From Mariprofundus aestuarium (lineage in GTDB: Bacteria; Pseudomonadota; Zetaproteobacteria; Mariprofundales; Mariprofundaceae): a stretch of 64,000 bases of DNA. Positions 20,978 to 30,097 of this stretch are shown in pieces. Below the pieces are notes generated by a model, which did not search any database, was not told the DNA's origin, and saw nothing but the letters and a program-made list of their open reading frames with translations. The DNA is taken from NCBI RefSeq assembly GCF_002795805.1, contig NZ_CP018799.1, positions 489,001 to 553,000 of the forward strand, read 5' to 3'. Numbering within the stretch: position 1 is the stretch's first letter; each line of letters starts with the position of its first letter. The position numbers and the translations under genes were made by a program.

Positions 20978-23458
20978 ATGCGCATTTCAACCGGGAGACA
21001 GATGATGGGGTATATCATGAAACATTGGAATGAATGCAGACTGATGCGTTTGCCCGGAAAATTATTGGGCATGATTGCTCTGCTGGGACTGCTGAGTGCA
21101 AACATAACTCAGGTTGAGGCAGCCACAATTAATGGATTACACCTGCTTTCAGACAGGGATGGCCAGCGTTTGAATATTGCCATGGATGAAGCGTCCGAGT
21201 ATCAGGTGTTCAATCTTGAGGGGCCGGCCAGACTGGTGCTGAGTTTTCCCAATGCTTCCATGGTTGATGGTGTTGCCGAGGTTGCAGGTGATGGTGCCGT
21301 AGAGCGCGTTATCCCTTCACAGGATAGTAACGGGGTTCGTATTGAAGTCGCTTTGGCGAAGGGAGCCAAATATAATATTTCTGAAAAAGGGAATGACCTG
21401 CTGATCAATTTCACCGAAGAAGGCAAAAATGTGGATAGCCAGCTTGAAGGGGCGGTGCTACAGGATATTTCAGTTAAGGATAAAGGCAAAACCACCGAGT
21501 TGACTCTTCGTGGTTTGCGCATGGACTCAAATCACAATGCTCTAATTACCAACGATGGTAAAACAATGGTGCTCGATTTCTGGGGCGGTAGTTCGAAGCT
21601 CCCGAAGGAGCATTATACATATTCGGCATTGCGCCTGAACGATGTGACAGTCGGTTCTGCCGAGGGTCGTCTGCGACTGGTGGTATCGTTGCGTCCCGGC
21701 GCAGGCTCCAACCACCAAATCGATGCTGATGCTAACAGCATGGTATTGCGGTTTGGCCAGATTGAGTCGAAAAAGAGAATCAGCGGCCTTACTGTCGAAG
21801 CGGTCGATTTTCAGCCAGATGACAGAATTGCACGCCTGGTTGTCCGTACGAATGAGGCCAATCCGATCATCAACATTAAGGAAGATGACGGCAAAGTGAC
21901 GCTTGATCTTAAAAATGCGACCCTAGCTTCAGGTCAGGAGCGTTCGCAAGATCTGAGTGCCTTCTCAGGGCCTGTCAAACAGGTGGACAGCTATGGGGTG
22001 AGCAAGGATGTTCGGATAGTAGCGCGCCTGCGTCAGAAAGCGGTGGTCTCCTCCTATCAGAGTGGCAATGTGCTTACCTTGACAATGATGCCGCAGGATA
22101 TGGTTGCTGTTTCAGCAGCAGACCAGGCTTTGGCAAGGAATGAAAAACTCTATACCGGCCAGAAGGTGACCTTCAACTACAAGGATATTGATATTCGCAA
22201 TGCCCTTCAGCTGATCGCCGAGATGAGTGATTTCAATATTATTATGTCGGACGATGTTTCCGGGGTGCTGACTATGCGCCTTGTTGATGTTCCATGGGAT
22301 CAGGCGTTGGATCTGATTCTGCAGGCGCGAGGGCTTGGCAAGGAGCAGAGCGGTAATGTGGTTCGTATTGCACCGCTTGGCGTGCTTAAGAGTGACGCTG
22401 ATGCTCGAAAGGATGCAAAGGCCAGTGCCGAAGAGGTCGCGCCGCTGGAGACCGAATTTATTACGCTCGGTTATGCTTCGGTAAATGATGTCCAAACCAT
22501 TTTACAGGGGGGGTCAGTCAAGGCCGACACGCCTGCCGGAAATGCTTCTGGGAGTCAGAATGCTTCAGATACAGGGGGCAGCGGTGAATTGAAACTTCTC
22601 TCCAGCCGAGGTTCCATCCTGCTGGATGAACGTAGTAATACGATGATTATTACCGATACGCGTGAGCGCTTGAACAATATCAAACGGCTGGTGGCTGTGA
22701 TTGATAAGCCTACCAAGCAGGTGTTAATTGAGGCTCGGATTGTGGAGGCGACGGACACCTTTTCACGTGATCTGGGCTTAAAGTGGGGTGGAACTGCCAT
22801 AAGAAACACAACCAATTATACCCAGACACTCACTGGTGCGGCCGCTGGCACTAATGTCGTTGATTTAGGTGCTGCCGTGGGTGCAGGAGCCGGAGGTGCA
22901 ATCGGTTATACGCTTGCTAAGCTGGGTGGAAACTTGAATTTAAACTTGGAGCTCTCTGCTGCCGAACAGGTAGGTGATATCAAGGTGGTTTCAAGTCCGC
23001 GCGTGTTCACCAGTAATCTGCAGGAGGCACTGATTGAACAGGATAAGCAGATCCCGTTTCTTGTTACTACAGTAAGTGCAGGAGGAACAACAACTGCCTC
23101 TGAAATGAAAAGTTCCCTTCTGTCGCTGAAAGTGACGCCACAGATCACAGCTGATGGGCGGATTATTATGATTCTAGAGGTGAACAAGGATACGCCGATT
23201 GCGGATGCGGCAGGTGGCCCTCCGTCGATCGACAAGAAAAAAGTACTGACCAAGCTGCTGGTGAAAAATGGAGAAACTGTGGTTTTGGGTGGTATCTATT
23301 CTCAAACTGAATCCGAGACAGTTAATGGTGTGCCCGGCCTGATGAATATTCCACTTTTAGGCAATCTGTTCAAACGTAAGCAGAAAGTAAGTGATCGTAA
23401 CGAGCTGCTGATATTTATTACGCCGACGATTGTTGGCGATGAAGTCTCCATCCAGTAA
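20978..23458 (+). CDS. pilQ: Type IV pilus outer membrane secretin PilQ
   Basis: An 826-residue secretin, the outer membrane gate for the pilus. Order: signal peptide (from MRLPGKLLGMIALLG, ending about QVEA/A); AMIN-like peptidoglycan-binding domains in the first half (LHLLSDRDGQRLNI, VEAVDFQPDDRIARLVV); STN/N0 (NYKDIDIRNALQLIAEMSDFN) and N1 domains; and the C-terminal secretin barrel (VPGLMNIPLLGNLFKRK near the end). Starts at 20978, 21002 and 21017 are all in frame. GGGAGA before 21002 and the signal peptide position favour a start later than the first ATG. Confidence 0.93.
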   Translation: MRISTGRQMMGYIMKHWNECRLMRLPGKLLGMIALLGLLSANITQVEAATINGLHLLSDRDGQRLNIAMDEASEYQVFNLEGPARLVLSFPNASMVDGVAEVAGDGAVERVIPSQDSNGVRIEVALAKGAKYNISEKGNDLLINFTEEGKNVDSQLEGAVLQDISVKDKGKTTELTLRGLRMDSNHNALITNDGKTMVLDFWGGSSKLPKEHYTYSALRLNDVTVGSAEGRLRLVVSLRPGAGSNHQIDADANSMVLRFGQIESKKRISGLTVEAVDFQPDDRIARLVVRTNEANPIINIKEDDGKVTLDLKNATLASGQERSQDLSAFSGPVKQVDSYGVSKDVRIVARLRQKAVVSSYQSGNVLTLTMMPQDMVAVSAADQALARNEKLYTGQKVTFNYKDIDIRNALQLIAEMSDFNIIMSDDVSGVLTMRLVDVPWDQALDLILQARGLGKEQSGNVVRIAPLGVLKSDADARKDAKASAEEVAPLETEFITLGYASVNDVQTILQGGSVKADTPAGNASGSQNASDTGGSGELKLLSSRGSILLDERSNTMIITDTRERLNNIKRLVAVIDKPTKQVLIEARIVEATDTFSRDLGLKWGGTAIRNTTNYTQTLTGAAAGTNVVDLGAAVGAGAGGAIGYTLAKLGGNLNLNLELSAAEQVGDIKVVSSPRVFTSNLQEALIEQDKQIPFLVTTVSAGGTTTASEMKSSLLSLKVTPQITADGRIIMILEVNKDTPIADAAGGPPSIDKKKVLTKLLVKNGETVVLGGIYSQTESETVNGVPGLMNIPLLGNLFKRKQKVSDRNELLIFITPTIVGDEVSIQ

Positions 23459-23484
23459 TCGGTAAGGGTGTTAAAGAAACAACA

Positions 23485-23515
23485 ACAGGCGACCTTATAA
23501 GGTCGCCTGTTTTAT
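23485..23515. terminator. Bidirectional terminator between pilQ and hemW
   Basis: ACAGGCGACC-TTATAA-GGTCGCCTGT stem-loop followed by TTTTATTT; A-rich on the left side, so it can serve both convergent genes. Confidence 0.85.
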
Positions 23516-24697
23516 TTACAGGACAGACTCTGAGATGGAATCGGCCAGAGTAATGCCACTATCAGTCAAAAACAGTGCCGTGTCGGAAACTTCTAGCATC
23601 TTCTCTTTGTGCCATGGGTTTAGCTGTGTAGAGAAGTGCTCCCAGGCATCGAAACCAAATCGGTTAAGGAAAGCCTTCCTGTCTATGCCATGTGCCCGGC
23701 GAAGTGCAAGCCAGACAGCCTCTCCGGCCGCCTGCTGGATGCTTAGTGACTCCTGACTGTTGATTGCAACTGTACACTCAGCCACAGCATTGATGTAGGC
23801 CTCCGGTCTGCGGATGTTGCTGTAGCGCGTGATACCGTCAAAACTGTCTGAGCTCCGTTCATCCCACTTGCCTGCAGCACCAGCACCAATACCGATATAA
23901 TCGTGATACTTCCAGTAGCCGTCATTATGGCGGCATTTGAATCCAGATTTTGCAAAGTTAGAGATCTCATATGCTTCGTATCCAGCCAACCGCAATCGAT
24001 GTCGTGTTTCTGTGAACATGGAAATAGCCAGCTCATCATCCGGTACATTGATAGGATTTACCGCATGGGTTGTGGCCAGTTTTGTGTGCGGTTCGATTGT
24101 GAGCTGGTAGCAGGAGAGGTGTTCCGAACCAAGGGCGATGGCCGTTTGAAGAGAGCTAAGCCATTGATCCAGTGACTGATTCGGAAGCCCGTAGATCAGG
24201 TCCAGGTTGATATTGTCGAATCCTGCTTTTCTGGCAGTTTCGAAGGCTGCGAGCGCCTGTTTACTGTCATGAATACGTTCCAGCCAGCGCAACTCCTTAT
24301 CATCCAGGCTCTGAACCCCCATGGAGAGGCGATTGACCCCAGCCTGTCGATAGGCGGAAAAGTGATCGGCATCCACGGTTCCCGGATTGGCCTCTATGCT
24401 GATCTCAATGTTATCTTCAAATCCAAGTAGTTTTTCTGCGCCCTGAAGTACACTGTCGATCAGTTCTGGCGGAGCCAGTGAAGGCGTACCGCCGCCTATA
24501 AATATCGATGAGAGTTTTCTGCCAGAAAATACCGAGTTACCTGCCCAATGCTTTAGTTCTGTGGTTAGTGCCTGCTGATAACTGCTCCAGTCGGGATTGG
24601 ATCGCTCGTGAGAATTAAAGTCACAGTAGTGGCATTTATGAACACAGAAAGGAATATGCACATAGAGCAACAGCGGCGAACGAAAGGGTTCAGTCAT
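23516..24697 (-). CDS. hemW: Heme chaperone HemW (radical SAM, CPDH-like)
   Basis: A 393-residue radical SAM protein. The cluster motif is CVHKCHYCDF, the CxxxCxYCDF form of HemW rather than the CxxxCxxCxC of HemN. IGGGTPS and the HemN C-terminal domain follow. HemW binds heme and inserts it into target proteins; older annotation is oxygen-independent coproporphyrinogen III oxidase. The ATG at 24697 begins MTEPFRSPLLLYVHIPFC, the normal family start. It lies ten bases after rng in a maf-rng-hemW operon. Confidence 0.9.
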   Translation of the reverse strand: MTEPFRSPLLLYVHIPFCVHKCHYCDFNSHERSNPDWSSYQQALTTELKHWAGNSVFSGRKLSSIFIGGGTPSLAPPELIDSVLQGAEKLLGFEDNIEISIEANPGTVDADHFSAYRQAGVNRLSMGVQSLDDKELRWLERIHDSKQALAAFETARKAGFDNINLDLIYGLPNQSLDQWLSSLQTAIALGSEHLSCYQLTIEPHTKLATTHAVNPINVPDDELAISMFTETRHRLRLAGYEAYEISNFAKSGFKCRHNDGYWKYHDYIGIGAGAAGKWDERSSDSFDGITRYSNIRRPEAYINAVAECTVAINSQESLSIQQAAGEAVWLALRRAHGIDRKAFLNRFGFDAWEHFSTQLNPWHKEKMLEVSDTALFLTDSGITLADSISESVL

Positions 24698-24707
24698 GGG
24701 GCACAGA

Positions 24708-26234
24708 TTACTGCAGGATGACTTCGTAATGGTCCGGCTCAAACTGCTCGTTACTCTCCAGCGTAATCTCTTTGCCGAGGAATTTTTCAAGCTGTTCAAC
24801 GCCCTTGTTTTCCTCACCTAGCATCAGATCGATAATCTTCGGGTGTGCGATCACCATCAGTTTTTCACAAGGATAAGCGCGGCCCTCTGCAACAACCTCA
24901 CGGAAGAGCTGGTAGCAGATCGTGGTAGGGCTTTTGACGCTTCCAACACCGTGACAGCCATGGCACTCATTCAACAGGATACGGCCAAGCGACTCCCTTG
25001 TGCGTTTGCGGGTCATCTCGACAAGCCCCAGTTCTGAAAGCTGGACAACGTGAGTTTTAGCCACGTCGCGCTTGAGTGCTTCATTCAGCACTTCCATCAA
25101 GCGCTGCTTGTTCTCATCCTCTTCCATGTCAATAAAATCAACGACAATGATGCCGCCCAGGTTACGCAGCCTTAGCTGATGGACGATCTCATGCACTGCC
25201 TCAAGGTTGGTCTTAAAGCCAGTCTCCTCCATATTGCGGGAACCGACAAAAGAACCTGAGTTGACGTCGATGGCGATCAACGCCTCAGTCTGGTCGATAA
25301 TGATATGACCACCGGATTTAAGTGGTACGCGACGTTTAAGAGCGCGTTCAATCGCTTCTTCTACCCCGTACACATCGAAGATCGGACGTTGACCAGGGTA
25401 GTAATAGAGCTTCTTGGCAACCTCGGGCATAAAGCGCCGAGCAAACTTTTTCATGCTCTCATACGCTTCTTTGGAGTCGATGTGGATCTTCTCGACATCG
25501 CTGTCGACATAATCACGCATGACCCGCAGGTAGAGGTTAAGCTCTTTATGGATGATTGACCCCAGGTTAGAACTTTTTGAGCGCTTCTCAATATCGGCCC
25601 AGAGGCGCAGCAGGAATTCAAGATCCTGACGCATCTCCGTTTCACCCCGTCCCTCCGCGACTGTGCGGATAATTAGGCCACCTTGCTTTGGGCTGAGGGA
25701 TTTGCCGATTGCAAGCAGGCGGTCACGTTCTTTCGGGTCTTCAAGCCGGCGTGCGATACCGATATGGTCGAGATGCGGCAGATAGACAAGGTAGCGCCCT
25801 GCAAGGCCGATCTGGGTCGTTAGACGAGGGCCTTTGGATGCAATCGGCTCTCGGGAAACCTGCACCATCAACTCCTGCCCATCTTTGATCAGGCTGTCTA
25901 TTGGAGGGGCGTTGCGGCGTGAATAGTTTGACTCGGGTGTTTCATTGCTGCTCTCAGAGTCATCGCCACTTTCGATCTCATCTGGAATAGCATCGACATC
26001 CTGTTTGGCGGTAGCAATGTCACCAGCATAGAGGAATCCCGCTTTCTCCATGCCGATATCTACGAACGCTGCCTGAATGCCGGGCAGAACCCGCTGCACG
26101 CGGCCTTTGTAGATATTGCCTTTCAGACCGCGATCACTTTCGCGCTCAATATAGACCTCTTCAGCAAGGTTGTTCTCGATTCTGGCGATCCGTGTTTCAA
26201 ACGGGGCCACGTTGACCAATAGCTCGATACTCAT
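24708..26234 (-). CDS. rng: Ribonuclease G
   Basis: A 508-residue RNase E/G family endonuclease. Features: the N-terminal S1 domain (GNIYKGRVQRVLPGIQAAFVDIG), the catalytic region with metal-binding aspartates (IAIDVNSGSFVG, GGIIVVDFIDM), the zinc-link CHGCHG and a short C-terminus. The absence of the long RNase E scaffold makes RNase G the better name; it processes 16S rRNA 5' ends and some mRNAs. Its start overlaps the maf stop by four bases. Confidence 0.93.
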   Translation of the reverse strand: MSIELLVNVAPFETRIARIENNLAEEVYIERESDRGLKGNIYKGRVQRVLPGIQAAFVDIGMEKAGFLYAGDIATAKQDVDAIPDEIESGDDSESSNETPESNYSRRNAPPIDSLIKDGQELMVQVSREPIASKGPRLTTQIGLAGRYLVYLPHLDHIGIARRLEDPKERDRLLAIGKSLSPKQGGLIIRTVAEGRGETEMRQDLEFLLRLWADIEKRSKSSNLGSIIHKELNLYLRVMRDYVDSDVEKIHIDSKEAYESMKKFARRFMPEVAKKLYYYPGQRPIFDVYGVEEAIERALKRRVPLKSGGHIIIDQTEALIAIDVNSGSFVGSRNMEETGFKTNLEAVHEIVHQLRLRNLGGIIVVDFIDMEEDENKQRLMEVLNEALKRDVAKTHVVQLSELGLVEMTRKRTRESLGRILLNECHGCHGVGSVKSPTTICYQLFREVVAEGRAYPCEKLMVIAHPKIIDLMLGEENKGVEQLEKFLGKEITLESNEQFEPDHYEVILQ

Positions 26235-26791
26235 TGCGCTTCCTTCATTTGAGCAATCATATGCAGGGTTGTAGCAACCGGCAAACCGATTACATTATCC
26301 AGCGGCCCCTCAATCGCTTCGATAAAGGAGGCTGCACCTCCCTGAATGGCATAACTGCCAGCTTTATCCAGTATTTCATTATGGAGCAGGTAGGTGTCAA
26401 TCTCATCACTGCTGATATGACGAAACTTCACACGGGTCTTAACACAGTCACTGAGTATCTGTTCTCCCAGGCGTACACATACCGCTGTTAACACCTGATG
26501 CTCATGCCCCGAGAGTTGCAATAACATCTCTTTTGCATGCGCCAGATCGCGTGGTTGCCCCAGCGCTTTGCCGTGAATAGCAACCAGTGTATCTGCGGCA
26601 ATTACGGGGATATCAGCTGCTGCCTTGCAGGCCATGGCCTTTTCCCGACATAACCGTTGAACAGTATCGGATACACTTTCTTTCGGTAGTGGCGTTTCAT
26701 CGATATGCGAAGGGCGCACTTCAACGGCAAGGCCTGCCGCCTGCAGCAGAAAGAGGCGACGGGGAGAGCGGGAGGCGAGTATAATTTCCAT
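26231..26791 (-). CDS. maf: Maf-family nucleoside triphosphate pyrophosphatase
   Basis: A 186-residue protein starting MEIILASRSPRRLFLL, the family's conserved S-x-S-P-R-R signature, with VIAADTLV and the QGGAASFIE segment. Maf proteins hydrolyse non-canonical or canonical NTPs (YhdE-type dTTP/UTP or YceF-type m7GTP). The subtype cannot be settled by eye. It is the first gene of the maf-rng-hemW operon, divergent from ispB. Confidence 0.9.
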   Translation of the reverse strand: MEIILASRSPRRLFLLQAAGLAVEVRPSHIDETPLPKESVSDTVQRLCREKAMACKAAADIPVIAADTLVAIHGKALGQPRDLAHAKEMLLQLSGHEHQVLTAVCVRLGEQILSDCVKTRVKFRHISSDEIDTYLLHNEILDKAGSYAIQGGAASFIEAIEGPLDNVIGLPVATTLHMIAQMKEAQ

Positions 26792-26853
26792 TTGCGCATC
26801 ATAGCTTGCCTGAGGCTTGACGGCACGAACATCGCGCTTACGATGCACAGCCC

Positions 26854-27843
26854 GTGAGTGATGCAATGATTTCTCCACTGGAGCGTGCAACGGATCTATG
26901 CAGGGTGGATATGGAGCGGGTGGATGCCTGTATCCATGAGAACCTGCAATCCGATATCATGATGATTCCAGCTATCGGCCACTATATTGTAAATAGTGGC
27001 GGTAAGCGCCTGCGCCCGCTTCTCTCTCTTCTGATTGCACGCCTCTTCGATTACAAAGGCGATCGCCATATCCCGCTCTCGGTTGTTGTAGAGTTTATTC
27101 ATACTGCATCTCTGCTGCACGATGATGTCGTTGACTCATCCGACCAGCGCCGCGGTTCTCCTTCCGCAAATGGAGTATGGGGGAATCAGGCCAGTGTGCT
27201 TGTGGGGGACTACCTCTTCTCAAGGGCCTTTCAGATGATGGTGGCCGATGGCGACATGACGATGTTAAAGCTGATGAGTGATGTTACCAATGCACTGGCA
27301 GAGGGGGAGGTTTTGCAACTTTCTCGTACCTTCCATCTGGAGATGGTCGAAGCCGAGTGCCTTGAGGTGATTGAGCGTAAGACCGCTGTATTGTTCAAGG
27401 CTGCCAGTGAAGTGGGGGCCCATGTTTCCGGCCAGCCTGCGGATGTTGTTGCTAATCTTGCTGATTACGGCATGTGTCTTGGTGTTGCTTTTCAGCTGAT
27501 GGATGATGCACTCGACTACCTTGCCGAGGCGGAAGAGGCGGGTAAACCGGTAGGTCATGACCTGGAAGAGGGTAAAATCACCCTACCGCTGATTCATGCG
27601 ATGCAGTGCGATGCCGAACTGACGAAACGGGTCGAAGAGATTTCCGAACGCGGCTGCTATCAGAGCGGGGATCGCGAATGGGTGCGTGAACGCGTGCTGG
27701 CACAGAATGGTGCTGATTATGCGATGCAACGCGCTAGGGATTATGCAGAGCGGGCAAAAAAACGGCTTCCTGAAAATACAAATGATGAAATCAGGGCATT
27801 GCTGGCCGAGTTGGCTGATTTCTCCGCCCATAGGCCGTTTTAA
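26854..27843 (+). CDS. ispB: Octaprenyl (polyprenyl) diphosphate synthase
   Basis: A 329-residue trans-prenyltransferase. Both aspartate-rich motifs are present: LLHDDVVD (first) and LMDDALDY (second), with GGKRLRPLL at the isopentenyl diphosphate site and the KITLPLIHA segment. It makes the isoprenoid tail of ubiquinone or menaquinone. The start is GTG at 26854, with ATG at 26866 as an alternative. A tRNA-Pro gene follows after 88 bases. Confidence 0.9.
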   Translation: MSDAMISPLERATDLCRVDMERVDACIHENLQSDIMMIPAIGHYIVNSGGKRLRPLLSLLIARLFDYKGDRHIPLSVVVEFIHTASLLHDDVVDSSDQRRGSPSANGVWGNQASVLVGDYLFSRAFQMMVADGDMTMLKLMSDVTNALAEGEVLQLSRTFHLEMVEAECLEVIERKTAVLFKAASEVGAHVSGQPADVVANLADYGMCLGVAFQLMDDALDYLAEAEEAGKPVGHDLEEGKITLPLIHAMQCDAELTKRVEEISERGCYQSGDREWVRERVLAQNGADYAMQRARDYAERAKKRLPENTNDEIRALLAELADFSAHRPF

Positions 27844-27931
27844 GAAAAAAATCGGTAAGGTTTTCTTAACCTGTCTCAGCACCCTTGATGCGCTTATTTC
27901 AGCACTTTAAAATGCACCCTCTTCAAATAGG

Positions 27932-28008
27932 CGGGGTGTGGCGCAGCCTGGTAGCGCGTACCGTTCGGGACGGTAAGGCCGGAGGTTCGAATCCTCTCAC
28001 CCCGACCA
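27932..28008 (+). tRNA. tRNA-Pro (anticodon CGG)
   Basis: 77 bases fold as a cloverleaf: acceptor CGGGGTG/CACCCCG, anticodon stem TACCG/CGGTA around TTCGGGA with anticodon CGG at 27966-27968, T arm GGAGG-TTCGAAT-CCTCT, and encoded CCA. Confidence 0.97.
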
Positions 28009-28153
28009 TTTCTTTTATATTATCAATAGTTATAGCCCTCAAGTCGCCATGGTTAGCATCCATACGAACTTTTTTTTGCGATTCAGGTCACAGATTCAAA
28101 GAGCACTATCTTTAAGCATTGCGGTAATCTAGGAGCAATGTTGGAGGTTCATG

Positions 28154-28981
28154 ATGAGTGCAGTGAGAAAGACGCAGGCAAACAAGAACGAGGTAAAGGT
28201 TCTCTCTATCCCGAAAACCTCTGCCAGCCGGAAACGGGCTGACAGGGATAGTGCTGTCGATCTGGTTGTCTCCTCAGGTGATTTGGCTGTCGTACCTCAA
28301 CTGGTCGCTTCACGCCCCGCCAGTCGAGTCGATGCCAAGCCTCTGGATCTTGATGAGATTATCGAAGAGGTGGCACGGGCGATCGCGACCACTCAGGATC
28401 ATTACAAGTGTATTATGTTTACAGACTTGGAGAGTTCGACTGAGTACAAGCGCTCTATGGGCCACACCAAGGGGTACATGCGCAACCGCCTGTTCTGCGA
28501 TATATGCGAGCGTGCGGTAGAGCGTTATGACGGCCATGTCGTGAAAAGGCTGGGTGATGGCGTCATGGTCGTATTCGAGCGTGCAATTGATGCGGTGATG
28601 GCATCACTGATGATCAAAAACAGTATTTCCGACGGCCGTAAAAAGTTGAAGAAAATTGTAGGTCCGATGAATTACCGGATAGGCATTACCTGCGGATATG
28701 TGAAAGAGATTCCGGGTGAAGCGAAGGATTATATTGGCCATGCCATGGATAAGGGTGCGCGTATCCAGAGTAGTGCGCTGCGTAATCAGATTCTGATCGA
28801 TGAGATCGTTTACGGTCTGATTCACACCAAGATTCGCGACTATTCAGGGGATATCCTGATCGGTTCGCCGAAGAATATGACACTCAAGGGTGTTGGCGTA
28901 AGTACACTCTACGAGGTTTCACCGAAGAAGATGGGTCTTGAGTCCAGTATCGGTACCCGCATGAAGAACATGTTGCGCTAA
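28154..28981 (+). CDS. Class III adenylate/guanylate cyclase domain protein
   Basis: A 275-residue soluble protein. Residues 1-70 are a charged, probably disordered N-terminus. From about 85 a class III cyclase catalytic domain follows: the metal-binding aspartates are in IMFTDLESST and RLGDGVMVVF, and GHAMDKGARIQ occupies the position of the conserved Asn/Arg region. The product (cAMP or cGMP), if active, cannot be predicted. No sensor domain is fused. The second ATG at 28154 is better spaced from GGAGG than the first. A terminator follows. Confidence 0.8.
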   Translation: MSAVRKTQANKNEVKVLSIPKTSASRKRADRDSAVDLVVSSGDLAVVPQLVASRPASRVDAKPLDLDEIIEEVARAIATTQDHYKCIMFTDLESSTEYKRSMGHTKGYMRNRLFCDICERAVERYDGHVVKRLGDGVMVVFERAIDAVMASLMIKNSISDGRKKLKKIVGPMNYRIGITCGYVKEIPGEAKDYIGHAMDKGARIQSSALRNQILIDEIVYGLIHTKIRDYSGDILIGSPKNMTLKGVGVSTLYEVSPKKMGLESSIGTRMKNMLR

Positions 28982-29004
28982 GCAGCGCTTCTACCTTTGA
29001 GATT

Positions 29005-29040
29005 AGCCTCTGCAGTTTAAATTTTGCGGGGGCTTTTTTC
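29005..29040 (+). terminator. Terminator after the cyclase gene
   Basis: AGCCTCTGCA pairs with TGCGGGGGCT (two G-U pairs), with an AT-rich loop and six T residues. Confidence 0.75.
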
Positions 29041-29120
29041 TGCATTAATGACCGGAGTCACATTCTCTTGTTCACCAGCGACTTAAGCTGGCTGGAAAAG
29101 GGAAAGCAAAGGAGCCCACC

Positions 29121-29366
29121 ATGAAGTCCATCATTTTACTGGTATCATCGCTGTTGCTGCTATCGGGGTCTGCTATAGCCCAGGATTATGCGGCGACGCG
29201 CGGGGCATCCAAAGCTGGCCCCACTTTTTCGGAACGCAGCAAGGTTGTCGAAGTCACTATGAGAGACAATAGTCGATCAAGTTATAAACAATCAGCTGCA
29301 TACTATTCTCACCAAAATAAATTTGACGATGACGCATATCTGCGCCGCATCTCTTACAGACCCTAA
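29121..29366 (+). CDS. Small exported protein of unknown function
   Basis: An 81-residue protein with a clear signal peptide (MKSIILLVSSLLLLSGSAIA/QDYAA), preceded by AAAGGAG. The mature part of about 60 residues is polar, rich in Ser, Tyr and Arg, with no recognised domain. Its stop overlaps the stop of convergent rsuA by two bases. Confidence 0.65.
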   Translation: MKSIILLVSSLLLLSGSAIAQDYAATRGASKAGPTFSERSKVVEVTMRDNSRSSYKQSAAYYSHQNKFDDDAYLRRISYRP

Positions 29367-30097
29367 TCTGAATCCGCTAAGATAAGTTCCAGCAGCGCCT
29401 CTGGGGTGACGACTTTGTAACTTCCTGCAGCGAGGCTGCATGCATCCAAAGAGAGTGCGCCTATATGGGTTCGGGTAAGTCCGCTTACGTGATTACCTAC
29501 GGCTGCAAACATACGGCGTACCTGATGGTAGCGCCCCTCATGCAGTACAAGTACGGCCTCTTTTTCGCCCTGTACTGTAAGTTCTGCCGGCAGGCATGGT
29601 TTCTCATCCCCCTCCAGCAGCAGTTTTCCTTCGGCAAAGATCTCAGCCTCATTGCCTGCAAGCGGTCGATCCAGTGTAACCGCATAGGTTTTGGAGATAT
29701 GTTTTTTCGGGCTGGTCAGCTGGTGATTCAGCTGTCCATCATCGGTCACGATCAACAACCCGGATGTCTCTTTATCCAGTCTTCCAACACCAGAGAGTGG
29801 CGGCTTTCGGTCGATCCATCGTTCCGGGAAGTCGGCATAGATCAGGCGCCCTGCCTCCTTGCGTGAGCAAACCGTTCCGAGCGGCTTATGATAGATCACG
29901 GTTAAGCCATTTGGGTGATCCAGCGGTTTTCCATCAAGAAGTACCAGGTCAGCCAGCACCTTCTGGGCAGGGGAGGTGGCCGGTTTTCCATCTACCGTTA
30001 TCCACCCCTCCTTAATCCAGTAGCGGACATCATTTCTGGCACCGTAGCCGAGATTGGAGAGTAGTTTGTCCAGCCTTTCAGCTTTCTGATTGTTCAT
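29363..30097 (-). CDS. rsuA: 16S rRNA pseudouridine synthase RsuA-like
   Basis: A 244-residue protein with an N-terminal S4 RNA-binding domain (RLDKLLSNLGYGARNDVRYW) and the RluB/RsuA catalytic domain (SGVGRLDKETSGLLIVTDDG, where the Asp is catalytic, and EGRYHQVRRMF). The length and ending fit RsuA, which makes pseudouridine 516 in 16S rRNA. Its start overlaps the stop of the RsmC-like gene, so both rRNA modification genes are in one operon. Confidence 0.88.
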   Translation of the reverse strand: MNNQKAERLDKLLSNLGYGARNDVRYWIKEGWITVDGKPATSPAQKVLADLVLLDGKPLDHPNGLTVIYHKPLGTVCSRKEAGRLIYADFPERWIDRKPPLSGVGRLDKETSGLLIVTDDGQLNHQLTSPKKHISKTYAVTLDRPLAGNEAEIFAEGKLLLEGDEKPCLPAELTVQGEKEAVLVLHEGRYHQVRRMFAAVGNHVSGLTRTHIGALSLDACSLAAGSYKVVTPEALLELILADSD

